Source of the DNA: Cephalotrichum gorgonifer
Taxonomy: Eukaryota > Ascomycota > Sordariomycetes > Microascales > Microascaceae
Length of the DNA: 64,000 bases
Reading direction: 5' to 3'
Assembly: GCA_900312665.1 (NCBI GenBank)
Contig: ONZQ02000004.1
Location: forward strand, 1,407,582-1,471,581
Positions 23,385 through 35,506 of this stretch are shown piece after piece; position 1 is the first letter of the stretch, and each line of letters begins with the position of its first letter. Made by a program: the position numbers and the translations under genes. Below the pieces are notes generated by a model. That model saw only the letters and a list, made by a program, of their open reading frames with translations, was not told where the DNA came from and searched no databases.

Positions 23385-25649
23385 ATGTCGTTTACCGTCC
23401 CCAGAAACGTCCCCTCGTTCACGAACTCCGGCCGCAGGGGGGCCGAAGACCACATATGGGCCGCCGCGGGCATGAATTCGCGCGGCTCCCGCGGCGGCCC
23501 GGCCGGCGGCGGCGGGATCCTCCACGGCGTGCAGGGGCGCATGGAGGGCCTCTTCGACGGGAAGGCGACGCTGCCCATGTACAAGGACAAGCCCTACACC
23601 TACGCCGCGTCGAGGAGGATGCGTCCCCTGTGGCGCAGGAAGAGGGTCGTGGGATTCCTGGGCGGCCTGCTGCTCCTCGTGGTTATGTATTTCAACGGCG
23701 CCTTCCAGGTCGACAAGCGCGGCGGGAAGCAGTCGGTGTGGAGTATAAAGGGCTTCACAGATTCGCTGCCGGATGGCCGCGTCGATTGGAATGGCAGGAG
23801 GCAGCAGGTTGTGGCGGCATTTGAGCGGAGTTGGGATGCCTATGAGCGGCATGCGTGGGGTAAGTTCGAGTTCCCCACCAGCAGGGATATACGGGCGCGG
23901 GCATTGCGCCCTGTTGCAACTGCAAATGCAGCTGCAGCAGCAACTGTGATGGGATGATCGGCACTAACACTTTCTTCCTTCCTCCGGCAGGCAAGGACCA
24001 ATTCTTCCCCATATCGAAAGGCGGGAAGCAGATGACCCCCAAGGGGATGGGCTGGATCATCATCGACTCCCTCGACACCATGATGCTGATGAACCTAACA
24101 TCCCAACTGAGCCACGCGAGGGAATGGCTGGACAAGTCCCTGACGTGGGACCAAGACCAGGACGTCAACACGTTCGAGACCACGATTCGAATGCTGGGCG
24201 GCCTCTTGAGCGCCCACTACCTGTCGACCGAGTTCCCCGACCTGGCCCCCGTGCCCCCGGACGCCCCCGGTGAGGACCTCTACCTGGAAAAGGCCAAGGA
24301 CCTCGCCGACCGCCTCATCGCGGCCTTCGAAAGCCCCTCCGGTATCCCCTACGCGAGCGTCAACATCGGCACGCGGGAGGGGCTCCCATCCCACAGCGAC
24401 GGCGGCGCCTCCTCCACCGCCGAGGCAGCCACCCTCCAGCTCGAGTTCAAGTACCTCGCGAAGCTCACGGGGGAGAAGGACTATTGGGACAAGGTCGAGA
24501 AGGTCATGCAGGTCATCGACGACAACGGTGTCCAGGACGGTCTCGTGCCCATCTACCTCTACCCGGCCGACGGCAAGTTCAGGGGCCGCAACGTGCGCCT
24601 CGGGAGCCGCGGCGACTCCTACTACGAGTACCTCATCAAGCAGTACCTCCAGACCAACGGCGCAGAGCCCATCTACAAGGAGCTGTGGACTGAGGCCTTG
24701 GCCGGCGTGCGGAAGCACCTGGTCACGTACACCGAGACCTCGGGCTTCACGATCATCGGCGAGCGGCCCGATGGCCTTGAAGCGCCCCTGTCCCCGAAGA
24801 TGGACCACCTCGTGTGCTTCCTGCCGGGGTCCATCGCCCTCGCGGCCACGGGGGGGCTCACGCTCGCCGAGGCCCGGAAGCTGCCCACGTGGACGGCGAG
24901 GGACGAGGCCGACATGCGGCTTGCCGAAGAGCTCACGCACACATGCTGGGCCACGTACAAGTACATGGCGACGGGTCTGGCGGCGGAAATCACCCACTTC
25001 AACGTCCCGAGCCCGTCCCCGCCCGAGGGCGCCGAGCATCCCACCCCCCCTTCCGTTCTTAAGGCCGACGACCATGAGGCGGAGTGGCGGAAGGACTTCG
25101 TGGTCAAGCGGGGCGACTCGCATAACATCCAACGTCCCGAGACCGTGGAGTCGCTCTTCCATATGTGGAGGATCACGAAGGACGTCAAGTACCGCCAGTG
25201 GGGGTGGGAGATGTTCAACAGCTTCCTGCAGTACACTGCGGTCGAGGGGTCCGGGTACACGAGTCTGTCCAACGCGAATACGGTGCCGCCCGAGTTGAGG
25301 GATAACATGGAGAGCTTCTGGCTGGTGAGTTACAAGTCCCCCAACCCCCAACCACACTACGCCCCCTTTTTCATACATATCTCAGGTTTGAGGCGAGAGA
25401 CTAACATGATGTAAAAAGGCCGAGACCCTGAAATACTTCTACCTCCTCTTCTCCCCCGACGACGTCCTCCCGCTTGACAAGATCGTCCTCAACACCGAGG
25501 CGCACCCCTTCCCTCGCTTCGACATGGGCTCCCTGTTCTCCACAGGCTGGCAGCGGAAGCCGAGGGACTCGACCGGGAAGTTGGTGGTTCAGAAGGAAGC
25601 GGCCGTCCCCGAGACGCCCAAGGACACCAAGAACGAGGGGAGGATGTGA
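23385..25649 (+). CDS. GH47 class I alpha-1,2-mannosidase, type II membrane protein
   Basis: Calcium-dependent, inverting mannosidase that trims Man9-type N-glycans in the ER or Golgi. Exons 23385-23859, 23991-25324 and 25419-25649 give 679 aa. A cytosolic, Gly/Arg-rich tail of about 87 residues precedes a signal anchor (about 88-105, VVGFLGGLLLLVVMYF). The catalytic domain begins near 140. Catalytic acids are E221 in NTFETTIR, D367 in GSRGDSYYEYL and E542 in RPETVESLF; T629 in NTEAHPF is the calcium ligand. C434 and C477 match the conserved disulfide. The first join rebuilds HAWG-KDQFFPIS. Before RPETVES there is a Pro-rich insertion (about 497-515). The long cytosolic tail is the only unusual feature. 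ER versus Golgi type cannot be decided from sequence alone. Confidence 0.94.
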
Positions 25650-26474
25650 CGGGACTGAGATGTTCTGTACGTGTACCATATGCCAAGAAGGCCCGCGGGT
25701 GAGTGGTGAGTGGTGAGCCGGAGGGGGGGTTGCATTCTGAACGAGCGATGAAAGCGAGAGCGACATTTGTACATACATATTTTGTCGGCCTTCTAGTTTG
25801 GGTTTCATGGTGGGCTTTACTTCATTTACGCGTTCATGTATCATGGGGGCCTCGTGCTCGTCGAGGAGGGGGGGAAAGTATATACTGTACATTCATACTG
25901 CATCTTCAACAAGTCGGCTGGAGAGAGACAAGGGGATATATGACTGGCTTATATTACCAAAGGCAGAGTGGACCTGGTCATCGTATGTTGGCCATTGCTG
26001 AATACCAGAGGAAATGTAGCCTTCAATATCCGACAGGTCTAGATGTGCTCCGCTAGGTACGATTAACACAGCTACTTCATGTACAAATATATTTTTTATA
26101 TTTATGTAAGCTAGAGCTCTGTCTCTAATGAGTTCTCTCAGGGTGAGCTTCTGGACCCACGCTTTCGGGTGGGTGGCGGCACGGGGTGGTATGGGGCTAG
26201 CCTTCTGGTAGGAGGACTCTTGCGAACGACACGCATAGTTGCATCCTCCCATGGTTTTCCCTAAAAGGCTGGAGCCCTGTTCCAGGGGTCCACGGGCTCT
26301 CATCCTAGTTTCCGCCGCCGCCAAGTCCCCCCGCCGTGTTGGAGCCCTTTATCACATCGTAGATTGGCGCGACAGCAACACTCAGTAGCCTACGGCCGCT
26401 CGTATGGGTCTGGGGACTTCGTCCATCCTAGCTCGGGTATATATCCTCAAAACCTCCCCCGCCTTGCTCACGGT
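25650..26474. other. Convergent 3' intergenic region, 0.8 kb
   Basis: 3' flanks of the GH47 gene and the membrane protein. The part at 26060-26120 is AT-rich. No gene is seen. Confidence 0.5.
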
Positions 26475-27657
26475 CTACCTCCTCTCTAGCTCATCGATGC
26501 GCCGCTGTATGATATCCTGCCTAGCCCTCAGCGCCTGGAGCTCCTCCACAGCTGGGGTCCCCGCACCGCCGTCCAGCGACCCCCTCGGCGTCAGCTGGCG
26601 CGGGGGGGGCTCGTAAGCGGGGGGCGGGTCTGGGTCGGGTCCGTCCCTACTCCGTACGCGGGGGCCGCTACCCGCCGAGACGACGCTCGCGGAGGAAGAT
26701 GCCAAGCTGCTCCCGCACGAGGTTTGCGTCGGCTGGCCGCCCATCTCAAAGGCGGCCGCCTTGCCCGGGGGCGGTCGGCGGCGGTGGATGAAGAGGTAGT
26801 ATGCTAGGCCGACTAGGGACATGACGGCGGCCGTGACTCCTATCGCGATGCCCGCCTTGGCGCCGATAGAGAGTGAGGTGGGAGACGAAGGGGACGGCTT
26901 CGACGGGAGGGGTTCGGAGTCGGGGAAGGCGATGTCGTCGTCGACAAGGCCGAGTATTCCTTGATCTTTCTCTTGGAAGAGGATTACGAGGGGGTGATGG
27001 GCGACGGTGGCGTTGACCAGGTAGGTAGTCATCTTTGTCATGTAGGAGACGGTGCTCTCGGCGGGGAGGTAGGTTACGGGCGTGGCGAGGAGGGTGGGCG
27101 TCGCTTTCTGACAGAAGCCGTCGTGGAGCGTGTATTCTCTGGAGTGAAGGGCCTTGTGTTAGTAACTTAAGAGTAACTAGCGGGGAAGACGGACGAAGGA
27201 ACTAGGCTACAGAGGACAGGGAGCTCCCAAAGCAGGCAGGCTACGGGGTAACGTACTTGGAGCAGCACGTCCGCGTCGTCATTTCCGATTCCTCTGTTGG
27301 ATCCGACGAATGAGGCGTGTCAACAGTATACCAACTAGATGGACACGATGCCGGGCTGAAGGTCCCCGAGTTGCCCGACGCGAACATTCCAGGGGGGTAG
27401 CACGAGAATGTCTTTGCGCCTTCATCTATAGCCCAGTCAAGATAGGCAGTCGGCCCATGTCCCACCCCGGGGGGGGAGTCGAGGTCATAAGTGTAGGCAC
27501 ATGACTCCGGTCGGGTCCACGGCTCGGTCAGGGCCGGGGTGGTGAGGAGAGGGGAGGAAGTAGAGGTGGTCGTACGGCTACTTGTCGAGAAGGTCGAGAA
27601 GGCGGTAGAGTAGGGCGTATTTACCGTAGACGAGGGTTCGGGAGCGTCAGATGCCAT
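26475..27657 (-). CDS. Single-pass membrane protein with Ser/Thr-rich, Cys-containing ectodomain
   Basis: Exons 27657-27257 and 27138-26475 join in phase 2 (donor GTACGT, acceptor CTCCAG) to 354 aa, giving TRTCCSK-EYTLHDGFC across the junction. The N-terminal 45 residues are Ser/Thr-rich, a likely O-glycosylated stem. A Cys-bearing segment follows (SCAYTYD, KTFSCYPPGMF, FSPASCPSSWYT, TCCSKEYTL, GFCQ), a spacing I know from many unnamed Pezizomycotina surface proteins. A transmembrane helix (AGIAIGVTAAVMSLVGLAYYLF) is followed by HRRR and a Ser/Pro-rich cytosolic tail that ends in a short coiled segment (VEELQALRARQDIIQRRIDELERR split at its middle). No classical signal peptide is visible. Topology resembles wall-stress sensors such as Mid2 or Wsc, but no sensor domain is shown, so function is inference. 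Confidence 0.75.
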
Positions 27658-28330
27658 TATTCCGACGGCCAGGGGCGTCCAAAGGCACGCAGAGGGTTGT
27701 TCGATGTCGGGGCAGAGAGCAAGGAAGAAGTCGATTACACAGTGGTCAAGGCATCGTGTTGGAGAATCGGGGAATGGAAGCGCAAGTTAGGTGAAGGTCT
27801 AAGTTAAGCGGCGACGAATACGAGATTAGAGAAGCTAAGCTTCGCTGCTCGAGTGTTTGTCGAACGTTTCGCCCGAGGGTGTACTGGGCTGGATACCGAT
27901 GCTTTCGAGCTTACACGGGGAATCCTGTATCAGATGGACGAGGGTAACCACAGACGGCTGTCGTGTTAATGAAGGGGGTACGGGTGCAGACTAGGAGTTG
28001 TCGGCTGGTGGATCACGAATTGAGAGGCAGTGTTTGTAGTGGCGTTTTCCTGAAATGTAAACGGAGGAGAGAAACCTAAAGGAAAGACAGACTCTGACGA
28101 GAGGATATTATGTGTGGGAGTCGAGGTTAAATTGCCATGGGCGAGGCGAGACGAGAGTGTCATCGCTCTGGGGTGGGCCGTTGCCGCCGAGAAGAGCTGC
28201 GAGCAGCCAAGTCGGAGCTCGCCCAGAGACAGTTGTTCGGACTGTCTGCGCTGGGGGGACGCGTCTTGGCGGAATGGTTATCAGGCCAACGCCCAGCTCT
28301 GGCCGATGGCGGTTGGCCAGAGGGAGAGAA

Positions 28331-28412
28331 TGCCAAGACGCAGCGGGTGCCAAGAAGCAAATGCTCTGGAGGGATTGCCAAGAGGCAACGGGTGCCAAGA
28401 AGCAATGCTCTC
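28331..28412 (+). repeat. Two tandem imperfect copies of a 45-bp unit
   Basis: Copy 1 starts at 28331 and copy 2 at 28376; they share TGCCAAGA and GGGTGCCAAGAAGCAA blocks with few differences. Forty-five bases is a multiple of three, so open frames on both strands run through it, which explains the apparent repeats in translated frames here. Confidence 0.75.
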
Positions 28413-29604
28413 CGAGCGGCGTCGTCTCAGAACGCGTGAGGGTCAAGGGAGGGAGCTAGCCACCGAGAAATAGCCCCCAGGTTTGCAACTCCACTCCCGT
28501 GTACGAGCGCCAAGCCTGGGCAAAGCCAGGGCCAAGACGGAACCAACCACAAGAAGTTTCAACGGTGTCTCTCCCGAGACAGGCGCGGTCCTCCCCTCTC
28601 ATGGAGGAATATTAATGCCGTACTCCTCCAACTCGTACGTGATTGTGTGATAGCCCTCGGGAAGGGAAAAGAACTCACGGCGTCGTGACACCTAATGTGA
28701 TAATGCGCCCTTTCTGGAGTGCCACACACTGATGAGTGCCTGCCTGACCGCCAGAGCGCGCCATCGTGAGGGGGAGTCAAGGGTGTCTGCCAACAGCCGA
28801 AGGAGGGAGATCCGCTGACGGAGGGGCCAAGACGTGGTCAGGAGCCGAGTTTAGCGGGCGCCAAGCGATGCAAGAGAAAAAAAATAAGGAAAGAAACAAA
28901 AGGTCCCTCCTAGAAAGCGTGACGAGAAAACCATCTCAGATTCGCCAGACATAGTATCGAGAAGCAATGGGTTGGTTGAGCTCTGAATGAGGGTTTGAGG
29001 GGAGAAGCGACCTCGGCCAAGGACTTTGGCAGGTCCAAGGACGGACAAACACAAGCTACTCATACTCGTATGCTCCTATCCGGGCTTCTATAAACAGATA
29101 ATACTCGTAATGTAAGGCCGCCTTGGGCACTCAGGTAAAATACCAGTGATGCGATAGGCTGATGTATCATCCAAAACCCGGCGGGAGGTCCCAGTGTCCA
29201 ATTCAATGTCAGGGAGCAAGCAAACAGACAGCCCTTAAGGCAACTGGACCGCCTTCTAGAAACCAACACTTGTTTCTTCCGAGTATTATGGATGCGCAGT
29301 CAGACGGTTAAGGGATAACTATTGATATATCCAGCTCAAATTCGATGAGTCCCGCCATAGTTATTCCCTGGAGCGTGGGAGTTGGAAGGCTCCATGTGGC
29401 TGATTACAACAAGTCCCACACAATACTGGTCCGTATTAAATGTGGAGACAAAGTGTGGATCGGGTCTTTGTCGGCTAATATTCAGTCATGATCTAATCAC
29501 CACCCCACCGTATGTATGACTAAAGCTTTAGCATGACTAAGACCCAGTATTCTTCCACGTGATTCTCCACCGCTGGCCCGGCGGCCCTCACTGGAGGGCA
29601 CCAA

Positions 29605-29611
29605 AACCCTA
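29605..29611 (+). promoter_or_regulatory. AACCCTA telobox-like element upstream of rps15
   Basis: AACCCTA lies about 143 bp upstream of the rps15 start. Telobox-like sites bound by Tbf1-type factors occur in ribosomal protein promoters of several fungi. One short match is weak evidence. Confidence 0.35.
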
Positions 29612-29753
29612 TGACAAAAAATTGAAGGGCCCCTCCCAAGACAGTAGGTGTATCCAATTCCAACCAAACCTCCAACCTCAAAACCCTTGCCCATCGCCAA
29701 TCCGGAATTCCGCTCTTCGACAAGTCACATCGAAAGCACACCACACCGCAAAC

Positions 29754-30575
<822 letters not shown>

Positions 30576-31316
30576 ACGGGCAACAAAAAGCTGGTGTTGG
30601 ATGGAATGGAATGGCAACAATGGAGGACCGACGGGAGGAAGCTCCCCTGTCTCTACCAACGGGGGTGTATTCGTGGTTACGTGGCGGGCGTCGAAACCGA
30701 GGACAGGGAAATGGAATTTTTTTTACACCCTTCCTTCTCATGTGCATGAATCAAGGGCCGGGTTTGGGCGAATGGACATTTTCACGTTGACACCAAGTCT
30801 CTTAAACGAGCCGCATGCGGGATATGAAAAAGACGTATTCTGTATGAAAGTTTGCCTCCACGCTTGTGTGTTAGTGTCAGATGTATCAGCGTCTATGTAA
30901 CCATCGCTGCGCTTTCCTTTCAGAAGCCTGAGTTACCACGCTTCGTATCACCATCCAGATCATTCTCAAGAATCCCGTGGAGAGATGCTGGGATAACCTC
31001 GAGACATGCATTGAACCCATCTCCTTCTCTGTGGAGTGTGGCTCCGTAGCATTACCCCCTGACGAATAACCAGCCCTGGCCCCTTGAGAATGCAAACAAG
31101 TCTCCTTCGATGAAAATCAGCCGAGCGTACCAACAAACAATATCAGCTCAAGAAAAGACAGTCAGTTCCCTTTCATCCCCGCCCCCCTCGAGCGTCTGGG
31201 TCAAGCCACCGGCCGACCCGGCCTTTACGGTCTTTCACAAACTCCTTAAACCGTTTCCTATAGCCGATGGGGGCTTCCGTAGTACTCCCGTCTTGCTGAG
31301 AGCACCCCACATCACC
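30576..31316. other. Convergent 3' intergenic region
   Basis: 3' flanks of rps15 and the SET-domain gene. Short open frames only; no supported feature. Confidence 0.45.
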
Positions 31317-33359
31317 CTATCCACGGTGAGTGTTTCTTGCCAGAGGACCATTCAAGACCTCTTCCAAACCCCCCTGAGTCATCCGCCGAAGAGAAGCGCC
31401 AGTTATTTTGGGCCTTCCGCCACTCACCTTCTCTCTTTTGCCGTCGCCGCCTTCACCGATATCATCGATACCGTCGTCGTCATCTTCGCCGTAATCACTA
31501 GCAGACGATTCTCTCGACGACAGGCTCCTCCGAAGGCTCCCAACTTTCTTCCTGATATATCCCACCGCGCTCCCATCGGTCGAGGACATCGGGATGGAGA
31601 ACCGCGTGCGGCGGCGCGCATTACAGGTGTCACACCGACACCTAAACGCTGCCTTGTCCCTCGCATATGAGATGGTTACCTCATCGTCCTTGGGAATGTC
31701 CCTCAGGGCCTTCAGCGTGCCCGGGTTTCTAGGGACGGCGCACGCGTTCGGGTTACATGAGTGATTTGCCATCGATATCCATTCGTAAACATGGCCCTGC
31801 TGGTATTGGCCGTAGCGGAACGCGTAGTCGTCCATGAACCGTTTAAGTACCTCGCGGTGGGAGTCACTCAGGTCCCACCGCGGGATCTGAGCGAGGGCTG
31901 GAAAGCGATCCCGGAGGCGTTGCTGTAAATCTTCTGGGTACCTCTCCTAAGATTCCCGGATTCGGTACTGGCCTCTTGAGATATTATCATGGCGCTCATC
32001 AATGAGAGGCTGCTCACGGACAATAATTTCACCAGCGTTAATTGCCTGGGAGGCCGCAATACCGCGGCCTTTCAGACGAGTTATAATGACGCGGAGGGGT
32101 GGTGGGCCAGCTACTAGTGACCAACCCATCGGCATTGGCGCTGAATGTCTATTCAAGCTAGATGTTGGTGACGATGCCGCCGCTGGGGTCGTTGTTGACA
32201 CCGTCATGGTGGGTTCAGATGACATCGCAGTCGTAGGTGCCTGATTTTCAGGGTTCCGGAAACCAAACGTGCCATCCGCCGGCTGACTTTCATCCGGCAA
32301 CTGGGCGGGAACTCGATTCAAAACTGGAGACGGCGGTTGAGCTTCCCCCTCTAGTCCTGTTTCTTCTACCTCGGCCGGCGTGCTGGACCCGGAAAGCTGG
32401 ACCTTAGTCTCAAGAGGGGTGGAGGACGGTCCACTTGTCTGTGTTGGCCCTCTGGGTAGGAGCGTGCACGGCATCTTATACCCTTCATCATTCTCATTGA
32501 ATTCGGATGGGCGTACGGGTGCAGACCTCAGAGGTGGAGTGGGTGGTCGAGGCTTCATTAGCTCAAAACGTGAAATGCTAAGCGCGGCGCGGCTTGGGGC
32601 TGAACTCGATGGGCCGGCTGCAGTTTCGTCGGCTACCCGGGATCGCAAGCCATCGTTACCGGTATAGGACGAAGCCGTGGGGCCGTTCTTCAATAGTTGA
32701 TCTAAACCAGCCGAGGCAGTTTCTTTCCCCTTACCCTTACCCATTGGCACGGGCGGGCGTGTCGTCGAAGCGTCCGTCAGCTTTGGCAAGGAACCAGGCG
32801 GGCCCAGCGTTCTCGTGATGCATCCAATCTCGTCATATGGCGATTGTTGATCATGTACCGTCGTAATATGAGAAAATCGGGGACGCTTTTGGCTTATGGC
32901 AGATTTAGGGCGCATGTTCTCGGTACCACTGGAGTGCTTGCGGAGGATCCCCTTGTCGGGATTCAGGCCTCGGTGCCTTGGTTGGTTACCACCCACGTCT
33001 CTGGGCATTCCCGCTATTCCCACCGGCCTTAGGGGATGGTAAACGGAGTAGCGTTGAATCATCGACGGATGGGGTGTCCTGACCATGTCAAAACGGGCCA
33101 AGACGATATCGGAATCGGGAGTAAATTGGTGAACCGTAACCGCAGCGCTGGGCCAAGTAGGGGATCCAGAGTTGGCCTTATCCGCGTTAGTTAGGCTAAG
33201 GGGCAATAGAAATAATGTTTGCGCCCTCATTTGACTCGCTGGCTCCAGCTGCGAAGCAGGAAACATGCGCTGGAATGGGTGGCTAACCTGTTGGGACCTG
33301 AAGCCCTTCCCGGGCGGGTCGCCGCCACCGCCGCCGCTGCCGGTACTCTTGGATGGCAT
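31317..33359 (-). CDS. SET-domain protein with an in-frame TAG inside the SET region
   Basis: One reading frame runs from the ATG at 33359 to the TGA/TAG end at 31317, broken only by a TAG at 31949-31947. The first about 420 residues are disordered and Pro/Ser-rich. The SET domain begins with LRVIITRLKGRGIAASQA and GEIIVREQPLI, passes the TAG in the segment QYRIRES/ERYPEDLQQRL, and continues to the hallmark NHSCNPNACAV, EVTISYA and a post-SET-like CRCDTC. Such proteins methylate lysine on histones or other targets; the substrate is unknown. A 54-bp intron-like stretch (GTGAGT...CTCAG, about 31427-31374) and another near 33288-33178 are divisible by three, so splicing there is optional in frame. 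I found no intron that removes the TAG without deleting conserved SET residues. It may be a damaged gene, a sequence error or readthrough. Confidence 0.6.
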
Positions 33360-33984
33360 TGTTGCCTACAGGCTGATGCCGGACTTGGTGTTTTTGTCCA
33401 GACGAACAAAATGGAGCGGAGACGAAAGGAAAGGTGGGACGAGGGTCAAAAGGTCTGAAGTGGTAGAGGAGGCTGCAACCGTGAAGTGGCGATGGCTTCT
33501 CACCAGACAGGAGCATGTGCAGACTTAAAATGTCCGGACAATGAAATATTATAACAGTGTGATGGGAATCATTTATAACCAACAGAAAAATATGATGTGT
33601 GTGTGGGTAGCAATGGAGAGTGGAATGTTCCGGCAGCAGGGCATACTGGCATCCAAGGTGTAACTGGGTGTAACGATCGAAAGCGGCGATTTGCCTAACA
33701 ATGGAGTAATATCCTCAGCTGAGAAGAAGATGAGATGAGAAGAAAGGCGGAGGATTCAAAGGTAGTGAGTGATACGATAAGAAAGACATCGCCATTCGCC
33801 AAGAACTGCAAGGCCACAAGGGGATAAAGACGACTCGCACCTGCATATAAAGGAAAAACTTCAGTGAGCAGGCTCGACCGACAAAAGGGAAGGAAGCCTA
33901 GGAAGTTAGAGGAAACTGGATTCTATAAGTCCTAGTGAAGTAATCATATACACCCGCTCTTTCTTTATACATTCAGGAGCCCCT
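33360..33984. other. Intergenic between two minus-strand genes
   Basis: It holds the promoter of the SET gene and the 3' flank of the complex I subunit gene. No other feature is seen. Confidence 0.45.
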
Positions 33985-34689
33985 TCACGCGGCCACCTCC
34001 TTCTCGGCCTGCAGCTTGGCAGCGAGCTTCCTAGTTTTCCTCTCCTCCTCCTCAAGGTGCTGCTTCTTGTAGCGCTCGGTAACCGCGTCGATGTTGATCA
34101 CCGAACCGGCGACGACGTTCCGCGGAGAGTGAGAGTGGAAGGCCCTAGACAGAGTTAGAATCATCAACCTAGGACGGACGAAGAGTGTCCCTGCCCACAA
34201 TCCGCGCTGGTGTGGGTATGTAACAACTCACTCGGGATATCTAAGCTCGTGGCTCTCAGCCCTCGGCGTAGAGCGGAAGAGGGTTCGGTCGAAGGCCGCC
34301 TGCTGCGTCGCCGCGGCGTGAAGTGTGTTCCTCTCCTCCCAGACATCCGTCCAGTTCCTGAAGCCGTTCAGCCAGCGGGTCAGGGCGGGAGCTTCGCCGT
34401 TTTCGCCGGGTCGGGAGATGACGTATACGAAGCACCCGAGGGGGAGGCCTGCCAAGGCGATGATGAGGCCGGACTACGATAATTGGATTGTTAGATACAT
34501 TGACACCGAAGACGCGTGCGTTCTCCCACGCTGTCCGTGACCCTCGCGGGTGGGTTCCCTTACCCCGATCGGTTCGTCGACGGCCTCGGGTGCGTGATGG
34601 GCGCCGCCGGAGGCGTAGCGTCTCGTGGTCTGGAGGAGTTGGGCCGGCTTCGGGGCCAGGCGGGCCGCTCCTCGTCGTAGAGCGAACAT
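33985..34689 (-). CDS. Mitochondrial complex I accessory subunit (17.8-kDa type)
   Basis: Probable nuclear-encoded accessory subunit of NADH:ubiquinone oxidoreductase, resembling the Neurospora 17.8-kDa subunit. Exons 34689-34564, 34473-34232 and 34144-33985 join in frame to 175 aa; the introns have TCTAAC-type branch sites. The N-terminus (MFALRRGAARLAPKP, then TTRRYAS) is a typical matrix-targeting presequence rich in Arg and lacking acids. One transmembrane segment follows at about 43-62 (SGLIIALAGLPLGCFVYVIS). The family block is WTDVWEERNTLHAAATQQAA, DRTLFRSTPRAESHELRYPE and, across the last join, AFHSHSPRNVVAGS. The C-terminus is a charged coiled stretch rich in Glu and Lys. The upstream in-frame Met at 34839 would mask the presequence, so I prefer 34689. 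Identification rests on memory of the family pattern. Confidence 0.72.
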
Positions 34690-35506
34690 TGTGCGGATTG
34701 GGTCGATCACTGACAAGGCCGGCTGCCGAATTGGATCTGGGCCAAATTGGTGATATTTCGAGGTCAATTGAAGCCGCTCGGCTCCAGTGGTGAGGCACTG
34801 AGCGAATATTGTGGAGTAGCTTCGGTTAATCTTCGTCACAACTGGTCAGCTTGGGTTTCTCCCTATTGTACTTCGTGCTCTGTACCAGCTAATCATATCA
34901 TATTAATTGTGGATCTGTTTGGACTCGCATCGACATCAAATGGCACTCTCGGGTTGTCGGTGGATTCATTGCCTTGACTCTGAATCTATACATATGTAAA
35001 CACGTCGCTCTAAGATACCTATGCCTCATGTAATAATTTGAAATCGATGGAGCACTCAAACGGCGTAGTGAGTTGTTGTCCTCCTCTAATGGTGAGTGGC
35101 AACTTCTCTGACGAAGCCAGATTGCACCAAGGGATCCAGGCACCAGCTAGGTGCGGAAATTCGAAATTAGCACGTGGATTGTGGCCCATTCCAGCGACAA
35201 ATACAGTTCAAGCCCTGTGACAATTAGCTCCTCATTGGTGCCATTTACCTTCGTCAAGCTGTCCTCTTGCGTCAACACCGACACGTTTTCACATTGTGAC
35301 TTAGTATATAAATCGGCGGCAGTAACAACCACTCAAACCCCATTTCAAACACTCACCATTATCGAATAATACCATTTACCCACTATCCCTCTTGCGTAAT
35401 ATTTCTATTCCCAGTCTAACTCGAGTGGTGCTCTCCTACCTGGTTCGGTGTAGAGCATCCAACATTCAAGAACTTTAACTCGGTTTACTTCATATAAAAG
35501 CCAACG
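34690..35506. other. Divergent promoter region, complex I subunit / sil1
   Basis: An 817-bp gap between divergent starts (34689 minus, 35507 plus). It contains a CACGTG at about 35172 and a TATA box listed separately. No gene is seen. Confidence 0.5.
35305..35312 (+). promoter_or_regulatory. sil1: TATA box candidate for sil1
   Basis: TATATAAA about 200 bp upstream of the sil1 ATG. It is a perfect consensus, but spacing to the real transcription start is unknown. Confidence 0.4.

Larger units (their letters stand above)
27658..29753. other. Divergent intergenic region, 2.1 kb
   Basis: Between the membrane protein (-) and rps15 (+). It holds a GC-rich block at about 28130-28450 with a two-copy repeat and several overlapping open frames on both strands, none recognisable. 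The right end is the rps15 promoter. Confidence 0.4.

Noticed and set aside
24095..25378. 427-codon open frame on the minus strand
   Set aside because: It lies wholly opposite the GH47 catalytic exon and reflects its GC-rich third positions; no motif.
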